A stretch of DNA of 64,000 nt from Echinococcus granulosus (lineage: Eukaryota; Platyhelminthes; Cestoda; Cyclophyllidea; Taeniidae), in assembly GCF_000524195.1 (NCBI RefSeq), contig NW_020170397.1, forward strand, positions 751,305 through 815,304. The letters run 5' to 3'. The translations under genes were made by a program, and so were the position numbers. Below the pieces are notes generated by a model, which saw only the letters and a program-made list of their open reading frames with translations, searched no databases and was not told where the DNA came from. Shown here in pieces: positions 34,301-45,232 of the stretch (the stretch's first letter is position 1; each line of letters opens with the position of its first letter).

Positions 34301-36627
34301 AAAAGGGATTCGATAGACTCAAAATACATTCGCATTAATATAAAATGAAACTTAGTGAATCAGAGTTATTTGCATTAGCATTATCAAAATCACTTAGGCG
34401 GTACACATGGAGACTACCATGGGAAAATAACAATAGGTGATGTGGTCACTTCCGCCAATAAACACCACGAGCACTTTTCCATAATTAGCTTCAAAACCGA
34501 TTACCATCTGCAGATGAGAATAACCTTCATTATAAAAAGGAATACATCTAAAAGTTGGATAACTCCAGTGAATTCGTTTTCCATCTTCGACTTGCAATAA
34601 AGTCTAAAAGATACATAACGTAAAAACTTGAGAAAGGACTCATCATCAGTAGGCGCTAAGTAATGTCTAGGATAAAAAACTATTTTATCATTCTATCATC
34701 AATGTGTGCGCTCAGAGGTCCCCCTAAAAAAATAACCGTATAGTTCACCAATGTGAACTAGATGATATCGAAGCCTACTTGGGCGCGCTCTCCATCATAC
34801 TTGTACTCGCACGTGAAGTCGGCCTGATCAAAGCGTTTGAAGACTTCAGTGACCCCGTGGGTGGGGTGCGCCAGCATGGGTCGAATAGGAATACCCGGGA
34901 TGATGCAGCACCGCTTGTGCACATCGTCCGGTCCATCCTCCAGAAGGCTGTGGACAATCTTTTCATAGTTGGGACACTGTGCGTAGGCCTGTTTCACGTG
35001 CCCCACCACCACTTCGCAATAGGCTTTCCAGGCTTCCGCGCCGCCTCTTGCCCCCAAACTGGTGTTCAAAACATTCGCGGTTAGAGGCTGGCCGTCAGCT
35101 AGTAGGGCCTGAACCGAGTGGAAAGGAGTCAGTGCCACCGCTTGACCCAACGCGGCCAGCACAGACTGTTCAGCCAAACCGATGCGTAGTTTGCCCTGGA
35201 GGCTCCGGATAAGGTACTTCGCCTCGGATTCACGACATGCAACCAGAAGACTCTGAATTAACTTCACCTTCTTTGTCTGGGACTAAAATACGAAAAAACG
35301 GTGAAGTAAAAGAAGACCGCGTGTTCAAGAAAACTTACCGCATTCCCGACCATGAAGGCGACCTCTTTCAGTCGTTCAAACACCTGTTGCAGTGTTAATG
35401 GTTTTGGTTTGAACATAGTCTGCTGGCGCGATTTAATAGCCTAAAGAGAAGGTGTTTTCCGACAGAGGTAGCAGCGTACCTCAGCCACGGCTCCAAGGTC
35501 GCCAAGGCGGTTGAGTTCCGATTTGATCCGAATATTACTAGCACCTAAAGAAACTTGGAGAATGTGGGCTGTGTTACCTGTAGTAAGAGTGAGCGCTTTG
35601 ATGAGAAGGCTTTCACCGATGCCCAGCTCTAAACCCTCATAGGAGGGACCAAGCCGATTGATAGACATATAAATGCAAATAGGCAGCTCCTTAGGGGAGA
35701 GAACACCCACGGAACGGTAAAAATTTGACAAAACTTCGATTATCTTGAGGCGACTCGAAATGCCTTCAATGCACTCAAGCGTCTTTGCAAATGCAATATA
35801 AGGGACGCTGAAGGAAAGGACACTCCATGAAATTGAATGACTACATACGGTTCATTGAGTCGCCAGCAGGCATCTTTCACAGGATCAAAGGACTCCTTGG
35901 AGGGATCGAAGTCTTCACTGTTAGAAGCAAATGTATTAAGAAAAGACTAACGTTGATGAATGACCAGCATTTAAATCTAGATGCGTTATGTGAGGCAACC
36001 AAAGTGATTGCATACCATTCTTAGATGCATTCGAAGCTGAGAGCTCGAGTTTTGGAGATTCTTTCAAAACTGTGGAACCAGTGGAAAAAAAGTCCAACTT
36101 ACTAGTTGTGGATTCCATCTTTGTGATCGATACATCTCTGCGTTTCCTTAACGGAGGAGAGTTTTTCAATTTGACCGATGAATGTTTCTGCAAGGAGAAT
36201 CAGTCTCAAATGAACAGTCAACAATACTTAATTGTTGACAAAATTATAGGCGCTTTAAATCACTGTTTGATGCAGATATCACTTTAAAATATGATGCACA
36301 TTTGGAAACCAACCTCTATTCTATCTATTTGAGATTGCCGATCCGACGACATACTTTTGCCTAGAAAATATGAAGAAAGAGAATATTACCTTCAACAACT
36401 ACTTTGTCAGTGCAGTCCTGATTACTAGTTTCCTTTAGTATTTCCCGATGGCAATCAGAATTGGAGGCTTCTGACTTTGAGGGACTACCCATTTTTGAAG
36501 ATGCTAAAGAAGAGTAGGAATTTTAGATCAACTACATTGTGAGTTCTCAAGAGAATCATCGCTTTCCGAAAGCACACGTCTTTTCTTCCTCTGCTTTGAA
36601 GACGGTGAGGGGGACGCATGTTGCAAT
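31368..36627 (-). CDS. LIG1: DNA ligase 1 (5' partial)
   Basis: Sixteen exons in coding order: 36627-36536, 36503-36390, 36360-36314, 36187-35952, 35917-35849, 35807-35578, 35544-35480, 35440-35339, 35282-34779, 34181-33903, 33534-33419, 32656-32556, 32170-32088, 32006-31854, 31819-31622 and 31541-31368 (stop TAA). They give 853 residues; human LIG1 has 919. The N-terminal part is disordered and basic (KQRKKRR). The DNA-binding domain runs from [17 protein letters not shown] through [20 protein letters not shown]. The nucleotidyltransferase motif [10 protein letters not shown] carries the AMP-accepting Lys (codon 34800-34802). The OB-fold and C-terminus ([42 protein letters not shown]) are complete. 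The enzyme seals Okazaki fragments and excision-repair nicks in the nucleus. The intron after 32556 appears to be GC-AG. The first exon, with start codon and any PCNA-binding motif, was not found. Confidence 0.93.
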
Positions 36628-37255
36628 CTAAACTTAACAGTACAAAAGACAATATAAACTATACGTCTCATCTGATCTAGTGGAAAAATATGACCTAAAG
36701 ATGTGAGAAGTAAGTCAAAACTACTGTATAGATCTCTGGGGCATTGAATTACACAGAAATACTGCACTCCTTGAGGATGATACACGAAACAGACGGGCGA
36801 TGCAGAAGGATAGTGAGCAAATGGGCGTCAGATGGCCCACAAGCATTCAAAAGAGTGCGTACCCGGTTCATGATCATATATCTTGAATTGAACAAATAAA
36901 GAGTGCGAGCACTCAGTACAAATATTTCAAAGAATGTAAAAATTTCGGGTTTCCACACCCGCCCAGTGACTACCTATATCTGGCTGATATCTCCTAACGC
37001 TTTAATAGCTGCACATGATACACACCTTTAGAAAGCAATCCATTATTTACGTTTGTTATGCAAACTTTGATTCCACCAGTCATCTGTTTGCTCCTAATCT
37101 TCTACGTGAACGCATTAAGAACACAACAGACATTTTCCTGAAATTGATTGTTTGAACAGTCTATTACAGCTTCTCGCTTTTCAAATTGTCCTGCCACACT
37201 TTGATAGGCGGCTTGATCCGTTTGGTGTTCATTCTTGCCGTCCACGTCCCCATTC
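36628..37255. promoter_or_regulatory. Shared divergent upstream region of LIG1 and GGPS1
   Basis: Only about 630 bp separate the first resolved LIG1 exon (minus) from the GGPS1 ATG (plus). This stretch must hold the missing LIG1 5' exon(s) and probably a bidirectional promoter. No TATA or CCAAT motif stands out. A 51-codon minus-strand frame (37,257 to 37,102) begins with an ATG that overlaps the GGPS1 ATG in the palindrome CATG. Its candidate donors do not match the phase needed to join the next LIG1 exon directly. Confidence 0.4.
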
Positions 37256-40200
37256 ATGGAATACAGTCAAGGGTTTGATAAAGACAATGTAGGGCGTTTA
37301 TTTTTAATAGCTTCAGGTTATACTTGCCCCGTTTATCTACCTTACGCAAAACTCTGGTAAAGGGATGCGAAAAAAGTTAATAAAGGCTTTTAACTGGTGG
37401 TTGAATATCGATCAGGAGAAGTTAGATATTCTGGAAGAGATAATCGAAACACTTCATAATGCGAGCCTAATGTGAGTCACCATTCTATGCCTGTCTCCGT
37501 ATCGGATTCGGTTTACTTAATATATTAATAAGTGACCTTAATAAGATTCAATGCTCATGCACTTCATTAATCAAACCTGCTCAGTTTCATATTTTTTCTG
37601 TAGTCTTACTTGCTTCCGTTAAGACGTTACTGGATCGGCTCTGTGTATATTTAATGAAAAGTTTTAAGGTCCAGTTTCTGATAGCTTCCATATGTATAAT
37701 ACATCCGGTCTCCTAAAACGGAGGCTTCCTATTGAGTTTTAATTCGTAGAATTACTAATTATGCATATTTCTTGTCAATTTATCAACCCATTTATCATTC
37801 CGTGCTAAATAGCGACTGTCATTTAAATGGCTTGGATTAAAAATAAACATTACACTTGTTGTGATGACTGTAAAGCATTGCCTGTATTCTGATGATTGCT
37901 GTTTTTATCAACGATATTATTGGGCAGGGAAGACTTATTTTGGGGCACTTTTCCTGTGTGTGTAATCTGTGTACTAATTCTGCAGACTCTACTCAACTTT
38001 GGTGATACATTTAAACTTCTGGAAGTTTATATTGTTCATTATAATGTTATTCATCAACTCCAGTTGAGTGGCAAACTGGTTGAAAATTGCCATTTATCAC
38101 TTATTCTTTTACCATTTCTTAAAATTTTAAAGTGCCTAAATGTGGCAAATGTGATCACTTGCAGAATCGATGATATAGAGGACAGTTCCGATCGTCGGCG
38201 AGGTAAACCCTCCGCACACATGCTTTTCGGCGTCCCCTTGTCGATAAACGCCGCCAACTACGCATATTTCATCGCGTTGGAAAAGGCTCTTACTCTCAAA
38301 CATCCAGATGTTCCGAAAATCTTCGCTGGTATGCATCGCATCGAATATTTCTTGGTCGGATAGCCACCTATCCACGCATTTCGTGCCCCCAGTATGCAAT
38401 GGTATCCATGCTGCATCCTTGTTCGTACTATTATTCATGACTCACCTGTGCTGCTTTAAAATGTAATTTTTTTTCGTTACAATCCCCATTTACCTCTACA
38501 TTGACTGCAGTATGATTCAATTTCCCTCACTTGCGTTTAAACGCATATTGTTCCTCTCTCATTGACGCAGAACAAATGGTCAATCTTCACCGTGGCCAAG
38601 GTTTGGACATCTACTGGCGATGCTCGCTCAAGTGTCCCTCTGAGGAGGAGTACAAGGACATGGTCATACGAAGTAGGCTTCCCCATTCCCTTTACCGCCT
38701 TGTCTTGCACAGAAACTGGTGGCCTCTTCGGTATGGCTGTAAACTTCATGCAACTCTTCTCTGCTAACACCACGTAGGCACCACTATAATTATCATCTTA
38801 CTAGTTCGATACCTCTTCCTTTCTAACTAGTAATTGGTTTTTTTAGCGACTACAAACCACTTCTGGATGCACTCGGCCTGTGGTTTCAAATTCGTGATGA
38901 TTTTGCTAACCTTGTGGATACCTCTGTAAGTTGGTTGCCGTCGTGAACCCAAGCCAACGTTCTGTATACATTTGCAAATGTGACTTGGGAACAGAATCCC
39001 GTTCTCTCCATTGATATGCCTCACTTCTAAGATTGCGTGCTATGTTGTCCTTTCTGCGCTTAGTTTTTACTGATCCTTTGTTCCTATCCGCCTCTGATAT
39101 AAATCTGGAGGAAAAATTTCAATCTGCCTGAGGGATTGACGCCCTTCTGGTGTGTTTGTAATACTTTAATTGTAATAATCCTAAGAGATTAGTATATACG
39201 TTGTTACTGATGCCGCTCAGTACCACGAGGCGAAGGACTTTGCGGACGACCTAACGGAGGGCAAGTTCAGCTTCCCAGTGGTGCACGCGATCAACAGCTT
39301 CCCTGACGACCACCAGGTGATGGCCATTCTGCGCCAGCGCACCTCCAATCGCGCCGTGAAGGAGCACTGCATTCAACACCTCCGCAAACTCGGCTCCCTT
39401 GCCCACACTGCGCGCACCCTCATCCGACTGGAGCTGGAGTTAGTTGGTCGCCTCACTGGCACCTTTTTGCATAGCTTTGGAATTTCACTGTTTCACTTAA
39501 ATAGCGTTAGCTGGCCCTGCTACACAGGACTTTTGTGTACGTTTGCCGCACATATCACTGCATGTTTTGCACGTAAAGGCTTTTCGCTCTAGCATCGTCG
39601 ACTCCTTTTCTCGATTTATTATGTTGTACGTGAGCATAAGTAACTCGTTTCGGCTGTTGCCTTTTACTGTCACTTAGAAGGGATTTGTACCTCATTGTCT
39701 GTTTCGTATCAAAGAAATATCCATCCTCGTAAGGCTATCTACTTCCATGTATCTGTTTTGCAATTTTTTTTTTCAATTGGCGTTGTTAACGTTGATTAAT
39801 TTTTATTTGAGAAGGTAGTAATTTGGAGAACGATAATGTCTACTCCTTACGAGCTTATACGCTAATGGATCGTTCTCCAAACTCTTACCTTGGCTACTGC
39901 CCCTATGAATAGTTAATTTCTCACTTTGTTGTTATCTAGGGCTATCACTGGCTGTATTAATTTAGAAACGACTCAACCACTGTCTCGCGAGCATGTGGTT
40001 AAAAGAGATGGTCCTACGAAGATTGCGTTGCCTCAATGGCCTTTTTTTCGAATGGAAGAAATAACTCCCAATTCGAGCTAAAGTGCTCCCAATTTCCCAT
40101 TATCCCGAAAATCGCCTTCATATCTACTCAAAGTGATCACTGCTTCGACTCACAAAACATTTGATTGGGAGTGAACACAAGCTGTGTTAATTTTTTGTCG

Positions 40201-40560
40201 GTATCATCAGTATAATTATGGGACGCTTAAAACGTCTTGCTTGCCGCAGATGACTAAATACGCCCAATTACTTCGGTCAATGGATGATATTATGCACTAC
40301 ATAAAATGTAAACTGAATTATCCTTACTTTTACCCTTCTCTATTCTGCCTAGGTGTAGACGCATTGTAGAGGAATTAGGTGGGAATCCGCACGTGATGCT
40401 GTTCTTTGAGGAGTACTCGAAGGTCTATAGGGAGCCGGGCTCGTGGGAGCCGAAGCCTCTCCACTTGAACTTGAAAAACGAACGTTCTGCGCTATACAAT
40501 GGCTTGAATAATGCGGGAATCTGTCCATCCCCCTCCTTCTCCTCTATGGGAGATAATTGA
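37256..40560 (+). CDS. GGPS1: Geranylgeranyl diphosphate synthase
   Basis: Eight exons close in frame (339 residues): 37256-37288, 37317-37471, 38165-38328, 38571-38672, 38713-38773, 38847-38925, 39221-39438 and 40353-40560. The N-terminus (MEYSQGFDKDNVILAPFIYL) aligns with the human start. The first Asp-rich motif IDDIED is at residues ~64-69 and the second, FQIRDDFAN, at ~185-192; both bind Mg-diphosphate. Other family blocks are KGMRKKLIKAFNWWL, HRGQGLDIYWR, KTGGLFGMAV and DDLTEGKFSFPVVHAI. The enzyme condenses farnesyl and isopentenyl diphosphate to geranylgeranyl diphosphate for protein prenylation in the cytosol. Tapeworms lack sterol synthesis, so prenylation is the likely main use (general knowledge). 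The first intron is only 28 bp. About 40 extra residues at the C-terminus (from GSWEPKP) are poorly conserved and rich in Pro, Ser and Asn. Confidence 0.95.
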
Positions 40561-41379
40561 ATAGCATCGCTCCCCTCCCTTCCCTTTATCTGTGCTCTTT
40601 GTGTTTTTCCTTCATTTTCAGTCCTATTTTATGTATTCTGAAGAGGAAAAAGATATAACAATCGCATTTGCAATCGCAATTTGCATTTTCTTCGATTGAC
40701 TGTTATCCTTTACTGTGCTTGGGTCTTAGCAAGTGTACAAGTAACACCAGTAGTTGTTTGTTGTAATTCAGTCTTCGAATGTTACATAGACAGCTTATTG
40801 TAAAATCAAGGTGGCCTGTAGCGTCCTGCCTGAGGGGGCGTCTGTGAAATCGTTTTACTACCATAATAATATCATGGTTTCATTCACGTGTTTCAGAGCG
40901 TTCCAGGCAGCTGTCTTACCATTGTTGCGATTATTTTTAGCTACCTCTGTACTCATGGTTGATTATTAGGCTTAAGTGGAGAATTGCAGATACAATAGCT
41001 TCCTTTTCACCATTGTGTGCCCACCCCTAGCGCTAGGAGAACTCTACCTTACTTCGTTGAGTGGAAGCACGATATTGCGCAGCCGCCCTTCTACCCTATC
41101 AAGAGCTGCTACTATTTTGAACTGCCACAATCAGGCGTCTAGGCGCGTTTATATACAGCAGGATTCCGTTTCATCTTAACATGCTCAAGGCATGTCTAGG
41201 GTCATTTTGGTAAAGCGTCGAACTGTAAAACATGTTATTTTCTCCTGTATATTTGCAAATATTTGAACTCATTGTTGATCCAGTCCATATCATGCATATA
41301 AACAAACATTTCCTCTGCCTTTGCTACATTTTTCGCACCGTATCTGTTTTGTAAACGGTATTAAAAGTGGCGAAAGCAG
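40561..41379. other. Intergenic region GGPS1 / ERCC1
   Basis: No domain-bearing frame is visible. The missing first exon of ERCC1 should lie here. ATG codons near 41,181-41,193 followed by a GTAAAG donor at 41,210 are one possibility, but neither of their phases fits the next exon. Confidence 0.35.
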
Positions 41380-44300
41380 GTGTTCTCGATGAGTGTCGAT
41401 TGTCTCACTTTTCTCTCAAGGCCTCGGAAGGCAGTGACTCGGAAAAAGCAGAAAAACGTCGCTTTGAGTTACATTACGACTCCCTTGTAAGTTGTTGCCC
41501 CTTATTTATCAATTTGTTCTTAAACCCCTTAGATGTGTGTGATTGCAATGCCAAAGGTAGTCTTGTGCGTTTAGAGTTTGCATTCTTGCACTTTCACCAT
41601 GAATGAATTTTTCCCTGACCTCTCAATGAGGTTACATTTACCACTTTTCTTGTTTTTGAAATAACCCTGCCAGTGGTACATGCTGCGCTGTCAAATTTTG
41701 CTGACCATGTGATTTTACCACCACTATTGACTGCTCAACAGTACTTTAGGGTGGGTTGTGAATGTGAATCCGAAACGGGTAGTTTTTGTTGATCCTAGAA
41801 TGACAGTGGCGAAAAGTCCAACGTTCCCACAGGACTGCAAATGTTCTCAGCCTACCGTCAGGGCATCTTAAACCCAGACATAGTCAGCACACAAGCTGCC
41901 GCATCAAAGATGGGAGAAGGGGAAAAGGGGAATGAGCCCACCACCTCCGGTGCAGTGAGGGTTCCCCCCACTTGGTTGAAATCTCGTAGTGTGCTCGGTC
42001 GTCTGGCTTCTGGTCACGTTCCTACAATCCCAGGTGTCCCTTCTTCCTCATCTGCCTCGGCCACTTCGATCACGGCTACTCAAAAGATTCCTTACGAGCC
42101 TCAGTCAACTCTTACGAAGGCTGGGTAGGTTTCTGTTACTCCTGATATAGTCATGAGCGCAGATATTCATTTTCTCATTAATTTTCGGAGCGTTTTATTG
42201 TTTTAGAGTTCCAGTGGACTGCAAAAACTTGCTGGTTAGTCAACGCCAGGTCAGTTGTCTATCTGGATTCAGGAGTGTTTTGATTGCGTTCATTTCTCAC
42301 AGAAATTTGACATCTGTCTCCTAGAGAGGGAATCCACTCCTGGAATTGATTCGCCACGTTCCTTGGGAGTACGCGGCGATTGAGCCCGACTATGTGTTCG
42401 GTCCCAGCCAGTGTGCGTTCTTTCTCAGGTATTCGTGTTTTCATCAGTACTACTACTGCTTCCGTTTCAGTGGTGCTATATTTACCCTTGAATTATTACA
42501 ATCACAGTCTGCGATATCACAACCTAAACCCGGAGTACATCTTCGAGCGGCTTCAGAAACTCAAGTCCACCTTTCAGCTCATCGTGCTCATTGTGTTAGT
42601 CGATGTGGTATGTTTTTTCATCGCTATTCTCATCGTCGTATTTGACTTATATGAAAACTGTCGTCAAAAAGTACGTCAAAAGTACATTTATCATAGCTTA
42701 CTATCCTCACGCTTCGTACCTCCGTACTATTCGCCTGATAAATTTGGGTCGTGTTAGAAAGGTTGTTTACTTTTCCTGCGTAATGCGTATAAACTTGTTG
42801 AGCATTGAATGTTCATTTAATCTATCGAGTCTTCGTTCATCCTGGTTGCATGGATCCAAGTCATAAACTTTGCGCAATCTTTTGTCTCAGTAAAAAAATG
42901 AAAGTTAAAGATCTCTACGAATCTTTGTGGGATTTTCCGCATGACAGGAGTGTCGTTGTGCCATCATATGCAGAAAACCATGAGGGTTTACACTGTCGCA
43001 ATATGGCTAACTGGCATTCAAGCCGTAGTGGCATGCAGGTGTACGAAGACACCACTTTTGGGTTCGCAAAAATGATTACCCCCATCCCTGTTTTCATTCC
43101 TGCATCTTAGACACACACAACAAGGCTTTAACCACTGGAACTCTAACAGCGGTTGCTACTTTTTATCCTCCATTTTTTAACAGGACGACGCTCATCATCC
43201 TTTGAAGGAGCTGAACAAATTCGGTCTCACACAGAACGTCACAGTACTGCTTGCTTGGAGGTACCTCTAACTTTTTGTCCGCTTATTCTTGTATTGCGAA
43301 TTTCCTCACCTTTTAAAATATGTGGAAATTACAAGGTTGCCTTGGGAATTGAGTTTAAAAAACCACTTAATCTAGAAATTATAATTCTGATGAAAGATTT
43401 CACACTTCTGGTATGTATTTAGCAACTTTCCCATGCTACACTTTGATGTATATTAATGGCTTCACCAGACTGGAACCGAACTGGAACTAATCCCTTTCAT
43501 CTAAAGTTTGGTGTAAATTCTTTTCCCCTTACCAATTCCATTCACTCTCATGTTGCATAGGGACCAATAGCCTCTTACGTACGAGATGCTCCCAAGTCTC
43601 ACGTGAATCTTTTTTGGCTTCTTCGCTACTCTTGCGACTCAGTCTGTGTGGCTCTCTCTATTAACTTCTGAAAACACTAAGCGATTTACAAATCTGGAAG
43701 TAAGCTTTTAATAGGCTTGTGGCAGGTCCTAGCGACTTATTACTATTGTTGGCGAGGGAAGGATTCCGTACCATCAGCATGGTCATCTGATCGCAGAGGA
43801 TTGGGAAGTTCTGCACACTTGAAAAATTAACCAATATCATTAGTATACTAGTTTTACTTTACTCTTTCAATAAATGACACAACATTGTGCATAATATTGA
43901 TGAGGAGGAAGGAAGTGAATCCCAAAGCTGTTTCTTTATGCCGCGCTTTATCTCCTACAGCTTTCTTGAAGCGGCGCGCTACGTAGAGTGCTTTAAAGTG
44001 TCAGTGAATAAGCCACCAGAGGAGCTGCAGTCCGAAGCAGCGGTTTCAACGGCGCAGAAAGACCAGTTAACTCTTGCCACCGACTTTTTCACCTCCCTTC
44101 GTATCGTCTCGCGGTCGGATGCCGCTGCTCTCCTCTCCCGCTTTCGGGTATGTTGTCTCTCCGCCTCTGTTCAAGGGAGTTTTCAGCACCTTCGCACCGT
44201 CATAGAAACCCATGGCTGGGGATATTGACAATATAATCAGTCACGCATGTTCGCTGTGAAAGTTGTAAGGCTTGAAACTTAGATGTTTTCTAATATTTTT

Positions 44301-45047
44301 CGTACGTAAAGTCATGACACGCTCTACTTGCGATCTTCTCGGTATTTCCGATCAATCGTTGTAGTGGCAGTATCTGGAATAACTCCGCGTATGATTCCGG
44401 TGAGTTTCATTGGTACTAGATTCTTCGTTGGGAAACTGCGTTGGCAAATTCTTTTGACAATAGTAGCTAAAAGTTAGACAAGGTCTCATGACGTGTATTT
44501 TCTTTCTACTAATCGCATTTCGTGAGGCCATACTCATGAGCAGAAATTTATTAAATAATTTGATAGATCAGGCACCGATCCGAAACTGGAGGGTTAGATG
44601 GCGTATTTGGAGTCACACATCCAAGCTTGAGGTCATGACATGGCAGACTGGATTTCTGCATGGCAATCTGCGTAGTTCGAACCAAAACAGGTCAAGTCGT
44701 GCCATTTTAGTGTTCAGTTTCTGTTCACAACCCTGATGTCACAGTTGGGGTTTTCTCAGGCCAGCCTCTCTGCTCACTGATTCTCAACTCTCAACAACAC
44801 ATCAAATCCAGATTCTTCTTGTCCATGGACAAAAAAACGCAACAGACCCCCGGTGTATGTCACACAACCCAGTAGACTATTTAGTTCAGCCTTAATAGAG
44901 TTGGTCTGCATCATGATAAACTATGCATCGAAAGATGGATTTTGTTGGTCTTCACAAGTCTTCTTATTCCATGCTAAGGCATTAGCACGCCCTCTGTCGC
45001 CCTTTCACCACCCAGTCGAAATGGCGGTTTAAATGGATGCGAAGTGA

Positions 45048-45090
<43 letters not shown>

Positions 45091-45197
45091 TAGGAAANNN
45101 NNNNNNNNNNNNNNNNNNNNNNNNNNNNNNNNNNNNNNNNNNNNNNNNNNNNNNNNNNNNNNNNNNNNNNNNNNNNNNNNNNNNNNNNNNNNNNNNN

Positions 45198-45232
<35 letters not shown>

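Noticed and set aside
36031..36090. PCNA-interacting motif in the LIG1 stretch SKLDFFSTG
   Set aside because: It has FF, but lacks the Gln and the hydrophobic residue at the spacing of the canonical QxxIxxFF box.
37102..37257. Minus-strand 51-codon frame beginning MNGDVDGKNEH as LIG1 exon 1
   Set aside because: Its plausible donor (GAAGCT|GTAATA) ends in phase 0, while the next resolved LIG1 exon needs phase 2. Without an intermediate exon or cDNA it is only a possibility.
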